Assembly: GCA_900544985.1 (NCBI GenBank)
Contig: UQXK01000057.1
Coordinates: forward strand, 1 to 9,708
Direction: 5' to 3'
From: an uncultured Eubacteriales bacterium
GTDB taxonomy: Bacteria; Bacillota; Clostridia; Oscillospirales; CAG-272
Length of the DNA stretch: 9,708 nt
The first letter of the stretch is position 1. Each line of letters starts with the position of its first letter. Positions 1-5,706 of this stretch are shown here, one piece after another. The notes under the pieces are model-generated. The model worked only from the letters and a program-made list of their open reading frames with translations, did not search any database and was not told where the DNA came from. A program made the translations under genes and the position numbers.

Positions 1-49
1 TCACAAGAAAATTAACTATATTATTTTGTCCAACTTTTGGGGTTCACAT

Positions 50-72
50 CAAAAGCCCGGACTTTTGTTTTT
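50..72 (+). terminator. possible weak intrinsic terminator of an upstream gene
   Basis: CAAAAG (50-55) and CTTTTG (62-67) form a 6-bp stem around the loop CCCGGA, followed by five T (68-72). This is the shape of a rho-independent terminator, but the stem has only two G-C pairs and would be weak. It may end transcription of a gene lying left of the window. A second CTTTTG at 34-39 can pair with the same CAAAAG arm, so an alternative fold exists. The rest of 1-240 is AT-rich, and I see no convincing gene in it. Confidence 0.3.
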
Positions 73-240
73 GCCGAAGTCAAAATTTTTGTGTGTCCCG
101 CCGCGCAAAATAATTTGCATAAGCCAAAAAAATTTTGCGGATACGTTTTATATTAGCGATATTTTCTCTAAATGTGTTTTTGTAATTGTTTTTGCCGTTA
201 TTGAATAAAATAGAGAAAATCACATTTTGGGGGAAAAACT

Positions 241-834
241 ATGACAATGAAAATGGAAGAGAAAAAATATACGCTACTGTCTCACGGCACGCTTATTTTA
301 AAAGCAAACGCGCTTTATCCGTCATTTGAAAATAAAGAGAAGATAAATGATTTTTACTCTGCGCTTGCCTGCAACATCTATGATTTTGCGGTGGAAAAAT
401 CAAAAGAGCATATGGAAAAATTCGAAAATACGGAGCGGCGCGCAAGGCGCGATTTTTCTTATATATCGATAAGATTTTTTTCTTCCGTGTTTTTTGCCAA
501 TGAGAAGATAATAAGCGTCGATTCGGATTTTATTTTTTGCGAGGGAAAAAATCTTGTGTTTTATAAAAAATTGTGCTGGGTCTGGGACGCGGAAAGGGAG
601 ATACTGTTGCCGATAGGGAGCTTTCTTCCGTTTTTTAAAGGACGCGATTTTAAAAAAGACGAGTTTCTTTTTGACGGCAAGGATATAATAAGGGTGAAAA
701 ATATTTTTTCTTCGGTAAAGAACAGCGAACATAAATCATCTTCCGATATATCGGACTATGTGGAATTTATTAAATATAATATAAATAGGAAAGTTCTCAG
801 CCGTAAGGGCTGTGCAGAGGAAAATAATATTTAA
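241..834 (+). CDS. hypothetical protein, possibly DUF3298/RsiV-like
   Basis: A 197-aa protein whose function I do not recognise. ATG at 241 is preceded by GGGGGA (229-234) at 6-nt spacing; in-frame ATGs at 247 and 253 are less well placed. There is no signal peptide or membrane segment, so it is probably cytoplasmic. Residues about 14-52 (YPSFENKEKINDFYSALA) resemble the 'yP.f....iN.fy...a' opening of DUF3298/RsiV-type domains. Residues 75-132 alternate strands with aromatic residues, including the stretch KLCWVWDAEREILLPIGSF, which resembles the 'W....G..l.l...f' part of that domain. This link comes from pattern memory only and is weak. The C-terminal third (about 134-197) is polar and lysine-rich. 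It lies 88 nt upstream of the ATPase operon on the same strand. No terminator separates them, so read-through is possible, but nothing ties its function to the ATPase. It is more AT-rich than the genes that follow. Confidence 0.75.
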   Translation: MTMKMEEKKYTLLSHGTLILKANALYPSFENKEKINDFYSALACNIYDFAVEKSKEHMEKFENTERRARRDFSYISIRFFSSVFFANEKIISVDSDFIFCEGKNLVFYKKLCWVWDAEREILLPIGSFLPFFKGRDFKKDEFLFDGKDIIRVKNIFSSVKNSEHKSSSDISDYVEFIKYNINRKVLSRKGCAEENNI

Positions 835-849
835 TTTAACAAAAAATAC

Positions 850-878
850 TTGAAATGTTTATTTAAATGTGATAATAT
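850..878 (+). promoter_or_regulatory. likely sigma-A promoter of the V-ATPase operon
   Basis: TTGAAA (850-855) matches the -35 consensus in 5 of 6 positions. Two -10 choices follow. GATAAT (871-876) matches 5 of 6 and is preceded by TGT (868-870), an extended -10 element, but its spacer is only 15 nt. TAATAT (873-878) has the ideal 17-nt spacer but a poorer match. The site sits in the only sizeable gap before the ATPase genes and about 45 nt upstream of the first start codon. AT-rich DNA gives such matches by chance, so this is a prediction. Confidence 0.5.
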
Positions 879-910
879 GTACAATATATTATTACCAGTA
901 TAACAAAGTT

Positions 911-916
911 GGTGAT
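911..916 (+). promoter_or_regulatory. ribosome binding site fixing the start of the first ATPase gene
   Basis: GGTGAT matches the 3' part of the full Shine-Dalgarno consensus AAGGAGGTGATC and lies 6 nt before ATG 923, which suits that part of the consensus. It supports ATG 923 over an in-frame GTG at 869. The GTG overlaps the predicted -10 element and would add an 18-residue, tyrosine-rich extension not expected in this family. Confidence 0.7.
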
Positions 917-922
917 GCTTTA

Positions 923-1237
923 ATGTCTAAAAATTCGGTGGAACTTATAGTAGAGGCGGAAGAAAGAGCGAGGAAACTTCTTTCCGACAACGCAGAAAAG
1001 CTCCGGGGTGAGCGCGACGCGGCTTACAGGGAAGCGGAGAAGCGAAAAGAAGAAGCGTTTGTCATGTCCGAACGCGCCCTTGCGGAACACGAAAAGAACG
1101 ATTCCGAAGTCGTCGGTGAAATGATGAAAAAAGCCGTTTCCGCAGCAAAAGCGGAGGCTGAAAAGATTTGCGCCGACGCCGAAAAAAATATGGATAAAGC
1201 CGTCGGCGAAGTAATTCGGGGGATATTTTTGAAATGA
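923..1237 (+). CDS. ntpF: V-type ATPase peripheral stalk subunit G/H (NtpF/AhaH-like)
   Basis: A 104-aa, highly charged protein made almost wholly of Ala, Glu, Lys and Arg heptads, a single long coiled coil from about residue 5 to 95. The opening (VELIVEAEERARKLLSDNAE) and the repeated short Ala/Glu/Lys runs are typical of the G/H-type stalk protein. That protein pairs with subunit E to form the peripheral stator connecting the A3B3 head to subunit I. The length fits the family (about 100-110 aa). It is the first gene of the operon, the position of ntpF in Enterococcus hirae. Its TGA overlaps the ATG of subunit I (ATGA), so the two are probably translationally coupled. Sequence conservation in this family is low; the call rests on composition, length and position together. 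Confidence 0.88.
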   Translation: MSKNSVELIVEAEERARKLLSDNAEKLRGERDAAYREAEKRKEEAFVMSERALAEHEKNDSEVVGEMMKKAVSAAKAEAEKICADAEKNMDKAVGEVIRGIFLK

Positions 1238-3183
1238 TAAGTCCGATGAGAAAACTGTCGGTTTTTGCTTTTGCCGACGATGCGGATTTTCTTGTAAACG
1301 ATCTTATGTGGCTTTCATGCGTGGAAATAGACAAAAACACACAACACAACGACGCATATTTACACTCTCTCGATTTTTCCGAAGAGCTGTCACGGCTCGA
1401 AGCGGAAAAAAATTCTCTTTTTGCCGCATTGAAATTTCTTTCCCCTTACAGGAAAACGGAAAAAAAGCTTTTTGCCCCGAAGAGAGTATTCACACGCGCC
1501 GAATTTGAAGGAAGCGCGGAAAAAAGAAAAACGGCGCTTTCTCTGGCGTCGGAAACTGAAAAAATATCGGAAGAAATATCTTCTCTCAACGAAAAAATAA
1601 ATGCGGAGAAAGAGTATCTTTCCTCTCTTTCGGTCTGGAAAACTCTTGATGTTCCGCTCGGCGTTACGGGGACGAAAAAGACCGCCGTGTTCATCGGAAC
1701 ATTGCCGCATTCGGCAAAGATCCCGACGCTGAGCGCGGAACTTTCCAAAAAAACAAACGGAGAGAGCGAGCTTTCGCTTGTCTTCGAGGATGTGAGCGCG
1801 TCATATATTTTTGTCGTATGTCACCGCAATTATGAAAACGAAGCGCTCTCCTTATTAAACGCCTGCGGGTTTAACAAAATGTCGTTTAAAAGCGACGCGG
1901 GAACCGCCGAGGAAGAGGAGAAAAAGACTTTTCTCGAAATATCGGAAGATGAAAGAAAGCAGAAGGCGCTTGTATCGAGGGCGAAAGAGATCTGCGAAAA
2001 TATTCCCGATATGGAAATTGCGGCGGATATCGTGAATTCCGAAATTTCAAAAGTTTTAGCGAAGAGCCGTCTTTCCGGAACGGAAAAGACCGTAAGACTT
2101 ACGGGCTATATACCGGAAAAGAAAACGGCGAAGGTCGAAAAAACGCTTTCGAAATACGTTTGCGCATATGATATAAGCGTGCCGGAAGACCCTGACGACG
2201 TGCCGATACTTCTTTCGAACAACAGATTTGCGGATCCGTTCGAGAGCCTTATCGGGCTTTACTCTTATCCGAAGTACGGGACGTTTGATCCCACGTTTAT
2301 TCTCGGAATATTCTACGCTCTTTTCTTCGGAATGATGTCGGCGGACGTCGGATACGGTCTTGTGATCGTGATAGGCTGCTTACTCGCCCTCAAATTCATG
2401 AAGCCGGGAATAGGAATGTCGCGCTTTTTGAAGATGTTCGCAATATCGGGCGTATCGTGCATTATAATGGGAGTGCTCTTCGGCGGCTGGTTCGGGGACC
2501 TTCCGAAGCAGTTCGCGGAAAATATTCTCGGCATCAACGGATTTGACGGACCGTGGTATCTGCTCAATCCTCTCGATGAGCCTATGATTTTCTTCGGCAT
2601 CTCCCTTGCGCTCGGATTTATACATCTTTGCGTGGGCATGGGAATAAAAATGGCTGAGCTTATAAGAAACGGCAAGATATTTTCTGCAATATTCGATATC
2701 GGAAGCTGGTATGTGGTTTATGCCGGTATCGCCGTGCTCGCCCTCTTTAAAATTCCGTGGGTGCTTGTCATAGGACTTCTTATGATAGTTCTGACGCACG
2801 GCAGGGACAAGAAAAATCCCATAATGAAATTTTTCTCCGGACTTTTAGGGCTTTACGATATAGTAAACTTTATGTCCGATATACTGTCGTATTCGAGAAT
2901 ACTCGCGCTCGGACTTTCTTCGGCTGTTATAGCAAGCGTGTTCAATATTCTCGCAACGCTCGGCGGAAGAAGTCCCGTATCGATAATTCTGTTCCCGCTC
3001 GTCTTTATTCTCGGACACGGACTAAACCTTCTTTTGTCGCTTTTAAGCTCGTTCATACATTCGAGCAGACTTCAATATGTGGAATTTTTCGGCAAATTTT
3101 ACGAGGACGGCGGAAGAGCTTTTTCGCCTGTGCGCCATGAACTCAAATATGTCGATGTCGACATTAACGAAGATAAAACATGA
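1234..3183 (+). CDS. ntpI: V-type ATPase subunit I (membrane stator, a-subunit homologue)
   Basis: A 649-aa protein of normal family length. Residues 1-345 form the cytoplasmic arm, with a short conserved start (MISPMRKLSVFAF) and coiled-coil stretches around 60-130 and 220-270, which contacts the peripheral stalks. From about residue 350 (FDPT) come roughly eight membrane helices, including FFGMMSADVGYG in the first. The helix 7 motif SYSRILALGL contains R555, and helix 8 ends in SSRLQYVEFFGKF with R612. These match the two half-channel arginines of the family (Vph1 R735 and R799; E. hirae NtpI R573 and R629), and the 57-residue spacing agrees. They face the carboxylate of the K ring and drive ion exchange. 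ATG 1234 overlaps the previous stop and has CGGGGGA (1217-1223) upstream, inside the preceding gene. In-frame ATG 1246 is an alternative, but the MISPM opening suits the family better. Confidence 0.97.
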   Translation: MISPMRKLSVFAFADDADFLVNDLMWLSCVEIDKNTQHNDAYLHSLDFSEELSRLEAEKNSLFAALKFLSPYRKTEKKLFAPKRVFTRAEFEGSAEKRKTALSLASETEKISEEISSLNEKINAEKEYLSSLSVWKTLDVPLGVTGTKKTAVFIGTLPHSAKIPTLSAELSKKTNGESELSLVFEDVSASYIFVVCHRNYENEALSLLNACGFNKMSFKSDAGTAEEEEKKTFLEISEDERKQKALVSRAKEICENIPDMEIAADIVNSEISKVLAKSRLSGTEKTVRLTGYIPEKKTAKVEKTLSKYVCAYDISVPEDPDDVPILLSNNRFADPFESLIGLYSYPKYGTFDPTFILGIFYALFFGMMSADVGYGLVIVIGCLLALKFMKPGIGMSRFLKMFAISGVSCIIMGVLFGGWFGDLPKQFAENILGINGFDGPWYLLNPLDEPMIFFGISLALGFIHLCVGMGIKMAELIRNGKIFSAIFDIGSWYVVYAGIAVLALFKIPWVLVIGLLMIVLTHGRDKKNPIMKFFSGLLGLYDIVNFMSDILSYSRILALGLSSAVIASVFNILATLGGRSPVSIILFPLVFILGHGLNLLLSLLSSFIHSSRLQYVEFFGKFYEDGGRAFSPVRHELKYVDVDINEDKT

Positions 3184-3191
3184 TTTTTGAT

Positions 3192-3203
3192 GGTCATATG
3201 ACC
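3192..3203 (+). repeat. perfect 12-bp palindrome before the proteolipid gene
   Basis: GGTCATATGACC is a perfect inverted repeat, 8 nt after the stop of subunit I and directly against the Shine-Dalgarno of subunit K (GGAAAGGA, 3204-3211). In RNA it can fold as GGTC/GACC around an ATAT tetraloop. It could shield or set the 5' end of a K-containing transcript, or mark a protein site. Either role is inference. Confidence 0.55.
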
Positions 3204-3220
3204 GGAAAGGAAATAATAAA

Positions 3221-3718
3221 ATGACTTTTTCTGATTTTTTAAGCACTCTTTTTTCAGGCACAAACCTGGCGCTTCTCGGCGCCGCGCTCGCGGTAATAAT
3301 GACGGGTATAGGCTCGGCAAAGGGCGTCGGAATGGTAAGTGAGGCGGGAGCGGGACTCCTTGCCGAGGATCCCGATAAATTCGGTAAAGCGATGATTCTT
3401 CAAGCGCTCCCCGCAACACAGGGTATTTACGGATTTGTCGTTGCGTTCCTTGTCGTGTTCCTTAAACTCGGCGCGCTCAGCGGTTCTCTTACCGTTCTCA
3501 CACAGTCGCAGGGTATGTATATACTCTTCGCTTGCCTTCCCATCGCGATAGGCGGAATGGTCTCCGCAACAAAGCAGGCGCGCGTTGCGTCAGCGGGCAT
3601 AAACGTTCTCGCAAAACGCCCCGAGGCTGTCGGCAAAGCAATAATCAGCGCGGCACTTGTAGAGATGTACGCGATACTCGCGTTCCTTATCTCCATACTT
3701 CTCGTTCTTTTCTTCTGA
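3221..3718 (+). CDS. ntpK: V-type ATPase subunit K (16-kDa proteolipid, rotor ring; probable Na+ type)
   Basis: A 165-aa membrane protein with four hydrophobic helices (about 13-33, 56-82, 97-116, 137-164), forming two related hairpins. The duplication shows in AEDPDKFGKAMI (48-59) against AKRPEAVGKAII (131-142). It builds the rotating c-type ring that carries ions across the membrane. Only the second hairpin keeps a carboxylate, E148 in AALVEMYAI; the matching place in hairpin 1 is A65, as usual for duplicated V-type proteolipids. Aligned by eye to E. hirae NtpK, the Na+ ligands L61, T64, Q65, Q110 and E139 correspond to L63, T66, Q67 (in LPATQG), Q119 (in ATKQAR) and E148. All five are present, which predicts Na+ coupling. 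ATG 3221 has GGAAAGGA at 9-nt spacing and an A-rich spacer, suited to the strong translation this multicopy subunit needs. Confidence 0.97.
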   Translation: MTFSDFLSTLFSGTNLALLGAALAVIMTGIGSAKGVGMVSEAGAGLLAEDPDKFGKAMILQALPATQGIYGFVVAFLVVFLKLGALSGSLTVLTQSQGMYILFACLPIAIGGMVSATKQARVASAGINVLAKRPEAVGKAIISAALVEMYAILAFLISILLVLFF

Positions 3719-3746
3719 TACAAATTCCGAAAAAGGAAATGATATA

Positions 3747-4337
3747 ATGAACGGCATAGAAAAAATAACAGAGCGAATAAACAAAGACGCGGAAGAAGAG
3801 ATACTTCGTGCAAAAGAGTCTCTTGCCGCGGAAATAGCCGCTCTTTTCGCTAAAACAGATGAAGATATCGCCGCTGTAAAGGCGGAGACGGAAAAACGCG
3901 CGGAGCTTTCGCAAAAAGACGCGATTTTGCGCGCCGAAAAGACTGCGGAAACGAAAAGGCGCGATATAATCCTTGCGGAGAAAAACAATCTTATAGAAAA
4001 AGCTTTCGATAATGCCCGCGCCTCGTTTTTGACGATGGAAAAGGAAGAATATATCGGAATATTCGCGCCGATGATAGACGAAGCCGCAAAAGACCCTTCT
4101 GTAAAAGGCAAAAAAACGCTCATTTTCTCCGAAAAGGAGAGATTTGCAAAAGAGCTTTTGAAAAAATCCTCTTTGAATGACGCGGAAGTTTTGCAAAACG
4201 GTAGCTTTACGGGCGGTTTTATACTTAAAACAGACGATGTGGAAATATCCTGCACCGTGGAAAAGCTTATTGCTTCGGGCAAAAATTCTATTCGCGCAAA
4301 GGTTTACAAAGCGCTTTTCGAAAGCGCCGATACCTAA
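3747..4337 (+). CDS. ntpE: V-type ATPase subunit E (peripheral stalk)
   Basis: A 196-aa protein, the normal length for subunit E. Residues 1-95 are a charged helix rich in Ala, Glu and Lys (MNGIEKITERINKDAEEEIL onward), which pairs with the G/H-type protein in the peripheral stalk. Residues about 100-196 form the globular head that binds the catalytic hexamer. The family signature there is GGFILKTDDVEISCTVEKLI, equivalent to the usual 'GGf.l...dieiN.T.e.ll'. The Asn commonly found before Cys/Thr is Ser here, a mild variation. ATG 3747 follows AAAAGGA (3731-3737) at 9-nt spacing, 28 nt after the K stop. The gene lies between K and C, as in E. hirae. Composition alone would not separate subunit E from other stalk helices; the C-terminal signature does. 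Confidence 0.95.
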   Translation: MNGIEKITERINKDAEEEILRAKESLAAEIAALFAKTDEDIAAVKAETEKRAELSQKDAILRAEKTAETKRRDIILAEKNNLIEKAFDNARASFLTMEKEEYIGIFAPMIDEAAKDPSVKGKKTLIFSEKERFAKELLKKSSLNDAEVLQNGSFTGGFILKTDDVEISCTVEKLIASGKNSIRAKVYKALFESADT

Positions 4338-4353
4338 AAAAGGAGAGACGCAA

Positions 4354-5343
4354 ATGTCACCGAAAAAGAACGAAACGGAATATCTTTATGTGTCATCTTT
4401 CGTTCACGCAAGGGAGAAGATACTTCTCTCGCGCGAAAAATACGATAGGCTTGCTTATGCTCCCGACACGCTGTCTCTTTTTCGCCTTTTAAAAGAGTAC
4501 GGATACTCCTTTCCCGCGGAATCGGGAGATTATATAGACGCTGTGCTCGACAAGACTCTCTCCGAGAGGATATCCGAGATGGAAAAGATCACGCCGAACG
4601 GCGAGAATCTAAAAATATTCCGCCTGCCGTACGACTGCATGAATCTTAAAGCGGCGATAAAATGCACCGTAAAAGACGGATTCGATTTTGAATCTCTTGC
4701 CTCCGAATGCGGAAGCGTTCCGATATCCGAATACGGCAGAATAATGGAAAATCGTGATTTTTCGTCATTTACGCCTTGTCTTGCCGCGGCGGCAAAAGAG
4801 GCAGAGCAGATATACAATAAGACGCGCGACCCTCAGCTTTTCGATATAGAGCTTGATAAAGCGTGCTTTCGCGATATGCTTACCATAGCCGAAAACAGCC
4901 GCGAGAGCGTCTACAAGGAATATGTAAGAGCGAAGATAGACATTTCCAATATCGTTATGTGCATAAGAAGTATGCGCATGGAAAAGCCGCTCTCTTTCTT
5001 CAAGTCCGTATTTATAAACGGCGGAAACCTTAATATAGGTTGTTTCGAAGAAATATACGGGGAAGATACGGAAAAATTTTTCGCGGCTGTTTCCAAAACC
5101 AGGTACGGCAAGGCGTTTTCTCTCGATGTTACTGCGGGAAATCCGTTCGGCATGGACCGTGCGGCGGCGAAATATATGCTCGGATTTTCAAAAGAGCTTT
5201 TAAACTCGGTGTTCGGCGCGGGAGCTGTAATGGGATTCATTCTCGTTTGCGAAAACGAGATAAAGAATATAAGAATAATATTTTCCGGTAAAAAAGCGGG
5301 TATTTCTCCGCGCAGAATTTGCGAAAGGATAAATTATGTATAA
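4354..5343 (+). CDS. ntpC: V-type ATPase subunit C (d/AC39-type, central stalk socket)
   Basis: A 329-aa soluble protein of the vATP-synt_AC39 family. It sits as a funnel on the K ring and joins it to the D-F shaft. Support comes from the opening repeat-like unit (YLYVSSFVHAREKILLSREK), the motif PYDCMNLKAAIKC at about residues 93-105, where the family has 'yD..Nlk.llk', and the C-terminal motif ENEIKNIRIIFSGKKAGIS, typical of the last repeat. The start is ATG 4354, with AGGAGA (4341-4346) at 7-nt spacing. The frame is open upstream to 4177, but that part overlaps the end of subunit E and has no family resemblance. The end overlaps the start of subunit F by 8 nt, suggesting coupled translation of two central stalk partners. 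Confidence 0.95.
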   Translation: MSPKKNETEYLYVSSFVHAREKILLSREKYDRLAYAPDTLSLFRLLKEYGYSFPAESGDYIDAVLDKTLSERISEMEKITPNGENLKIFRLPYDCMNLKAAIKCTVKDGFDFESLASECGSVPISEYGRIMENRDFSSFTPCLAAAAKEAEQIYNKTRDPQLFDIELDKACFRDMLTIAENSRESVYKEYVRAKIDISNIVMCIRSMRMEKPLSFFKSVFINGGNLNIGCFEEIYGEDTEKFFAAVSKTRYGKAFSLDVTAGNPFGMDRAAAKYMLGFSKELLNSVFGAGAVMGFILVCENEIKNIRIIFSGKKAGISPRRICERINYV

Positions 5344-5656
5344 AATCGGCGTGATAGGAGACGGCGACAGCGTAATAGGTTTTATGTCAGTCGGCTTTTC
5401 CGTATTTCCGGCGGAAAATGCCGCAGATGCCGCAAAGATATTCAAAAAGATCGCGCGCGAAGATTTCGCCGTGATATATATAACCGAGGAACTCTTTTCC
5501 GCGATATCGGAAGAAACGGAAAAATATAAAGACAAACCGTTTCCCGCGGTGATACCCATACCGTCGGGAAGAGGAAAGATCGGCGTTGGCATGGACAACA
5601 TAAAAAAGAGCGTCGAACGCGCTGTCGGCGCGGATATACTTTTCAAGGACAAATAA
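5336..5656 (+). CDS. ntpG: V-type ATPase subunit F (central shaft; NtpG in Enterococcus naming)
   Basis: A 106-aa protein of the ATP-synt_F family, full length. It begins with the signature YKIGVIGDGDSVIGFMSVGF (residues 2-21), followed by EDFAVIYITEELF in the middle and PAVIPIPSGRGKIGVGMDNI towards the end, which are the three classic blocks. It is a small Rossmann-like domain that binds subunit D to form the rotating shaft. Its ATG 5336 lies inside the end of subunit C and is served by AAAGGA (5324-5329) at 6-nt spacing. The final helix, KKSVERAVGADILFKDK, is the part that contacts D in related structures. In E. hirae this gene is called ntpG, elsewhere atpF. Confidence 0.96.
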   Translation: MYKIGVIGDGDSVIGFMSVGFSVFPAENAADAAKIFKKIAREDFAVIYITEELFSAISEETEKYKDKPFPAVIPIPSGRGKIGVGMDNIKKSVERAVGADILFKDK

Positions 5657-5686
5657 TTTAAGAAGTCCTGTTCCATGTGAAAGATG

Positions 5687-5697
5687 AAGGAAAGGTG
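5687..5697 (+). promoter_or_regulatory. ribosome binding site supporting a TTG start for subunit A
   Basis: AAGGA (5687-5691) and AGGTG (5693-5697) both match parts of the Shine-Dalgarno consensus; the second lies 9 nt before TTG 5707. No ATG lies close downstream in frame until 5761, by which point the conserved opening GKIVKVSGPLVV would be lost. TTG is therefore the best start. Confidence 0.65.
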
Positions 5698-5706
5698 TGC
5701 TTTTAA

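Noticed and set aside
26..208. 60-codon open frame starting with TTG in the left non-coding region
   Set aside because: No ribosome binding site, low-complexity AT-rich codons and no resemblance to a protein family; the frame looks accidental.
135..211. Promoter for the first gene (for example TTGCGG 135-140 with GATATT 158-163, or TTGTAA 180-185 with TAAAAT 206-211)
   Set aside because: Each pair has poor matches or unsuitable spacing, and the AT-rich background gives many equal candidates; none can be chosen.
798..812. CAGCC/GGCTG hairpin near the end of the first gene
   Set aside because: It is short, lies inside the coding region and has no T run, so it is not a terminator.
869..922. 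N-terminal extension of the first ATPase gene to GTG 869
   Set aside because: It would begin inside the predicted -10 element and add a tyrosine-rich tail foreign to the family; GGTGAT fits ATG 923.
4177..4353. Upstream extension of subunit C
   Set aside because: It is the coding sequence of subunit E read in another frame; AGGAGA before ATG 4354 and the family start agree with the shorter form.
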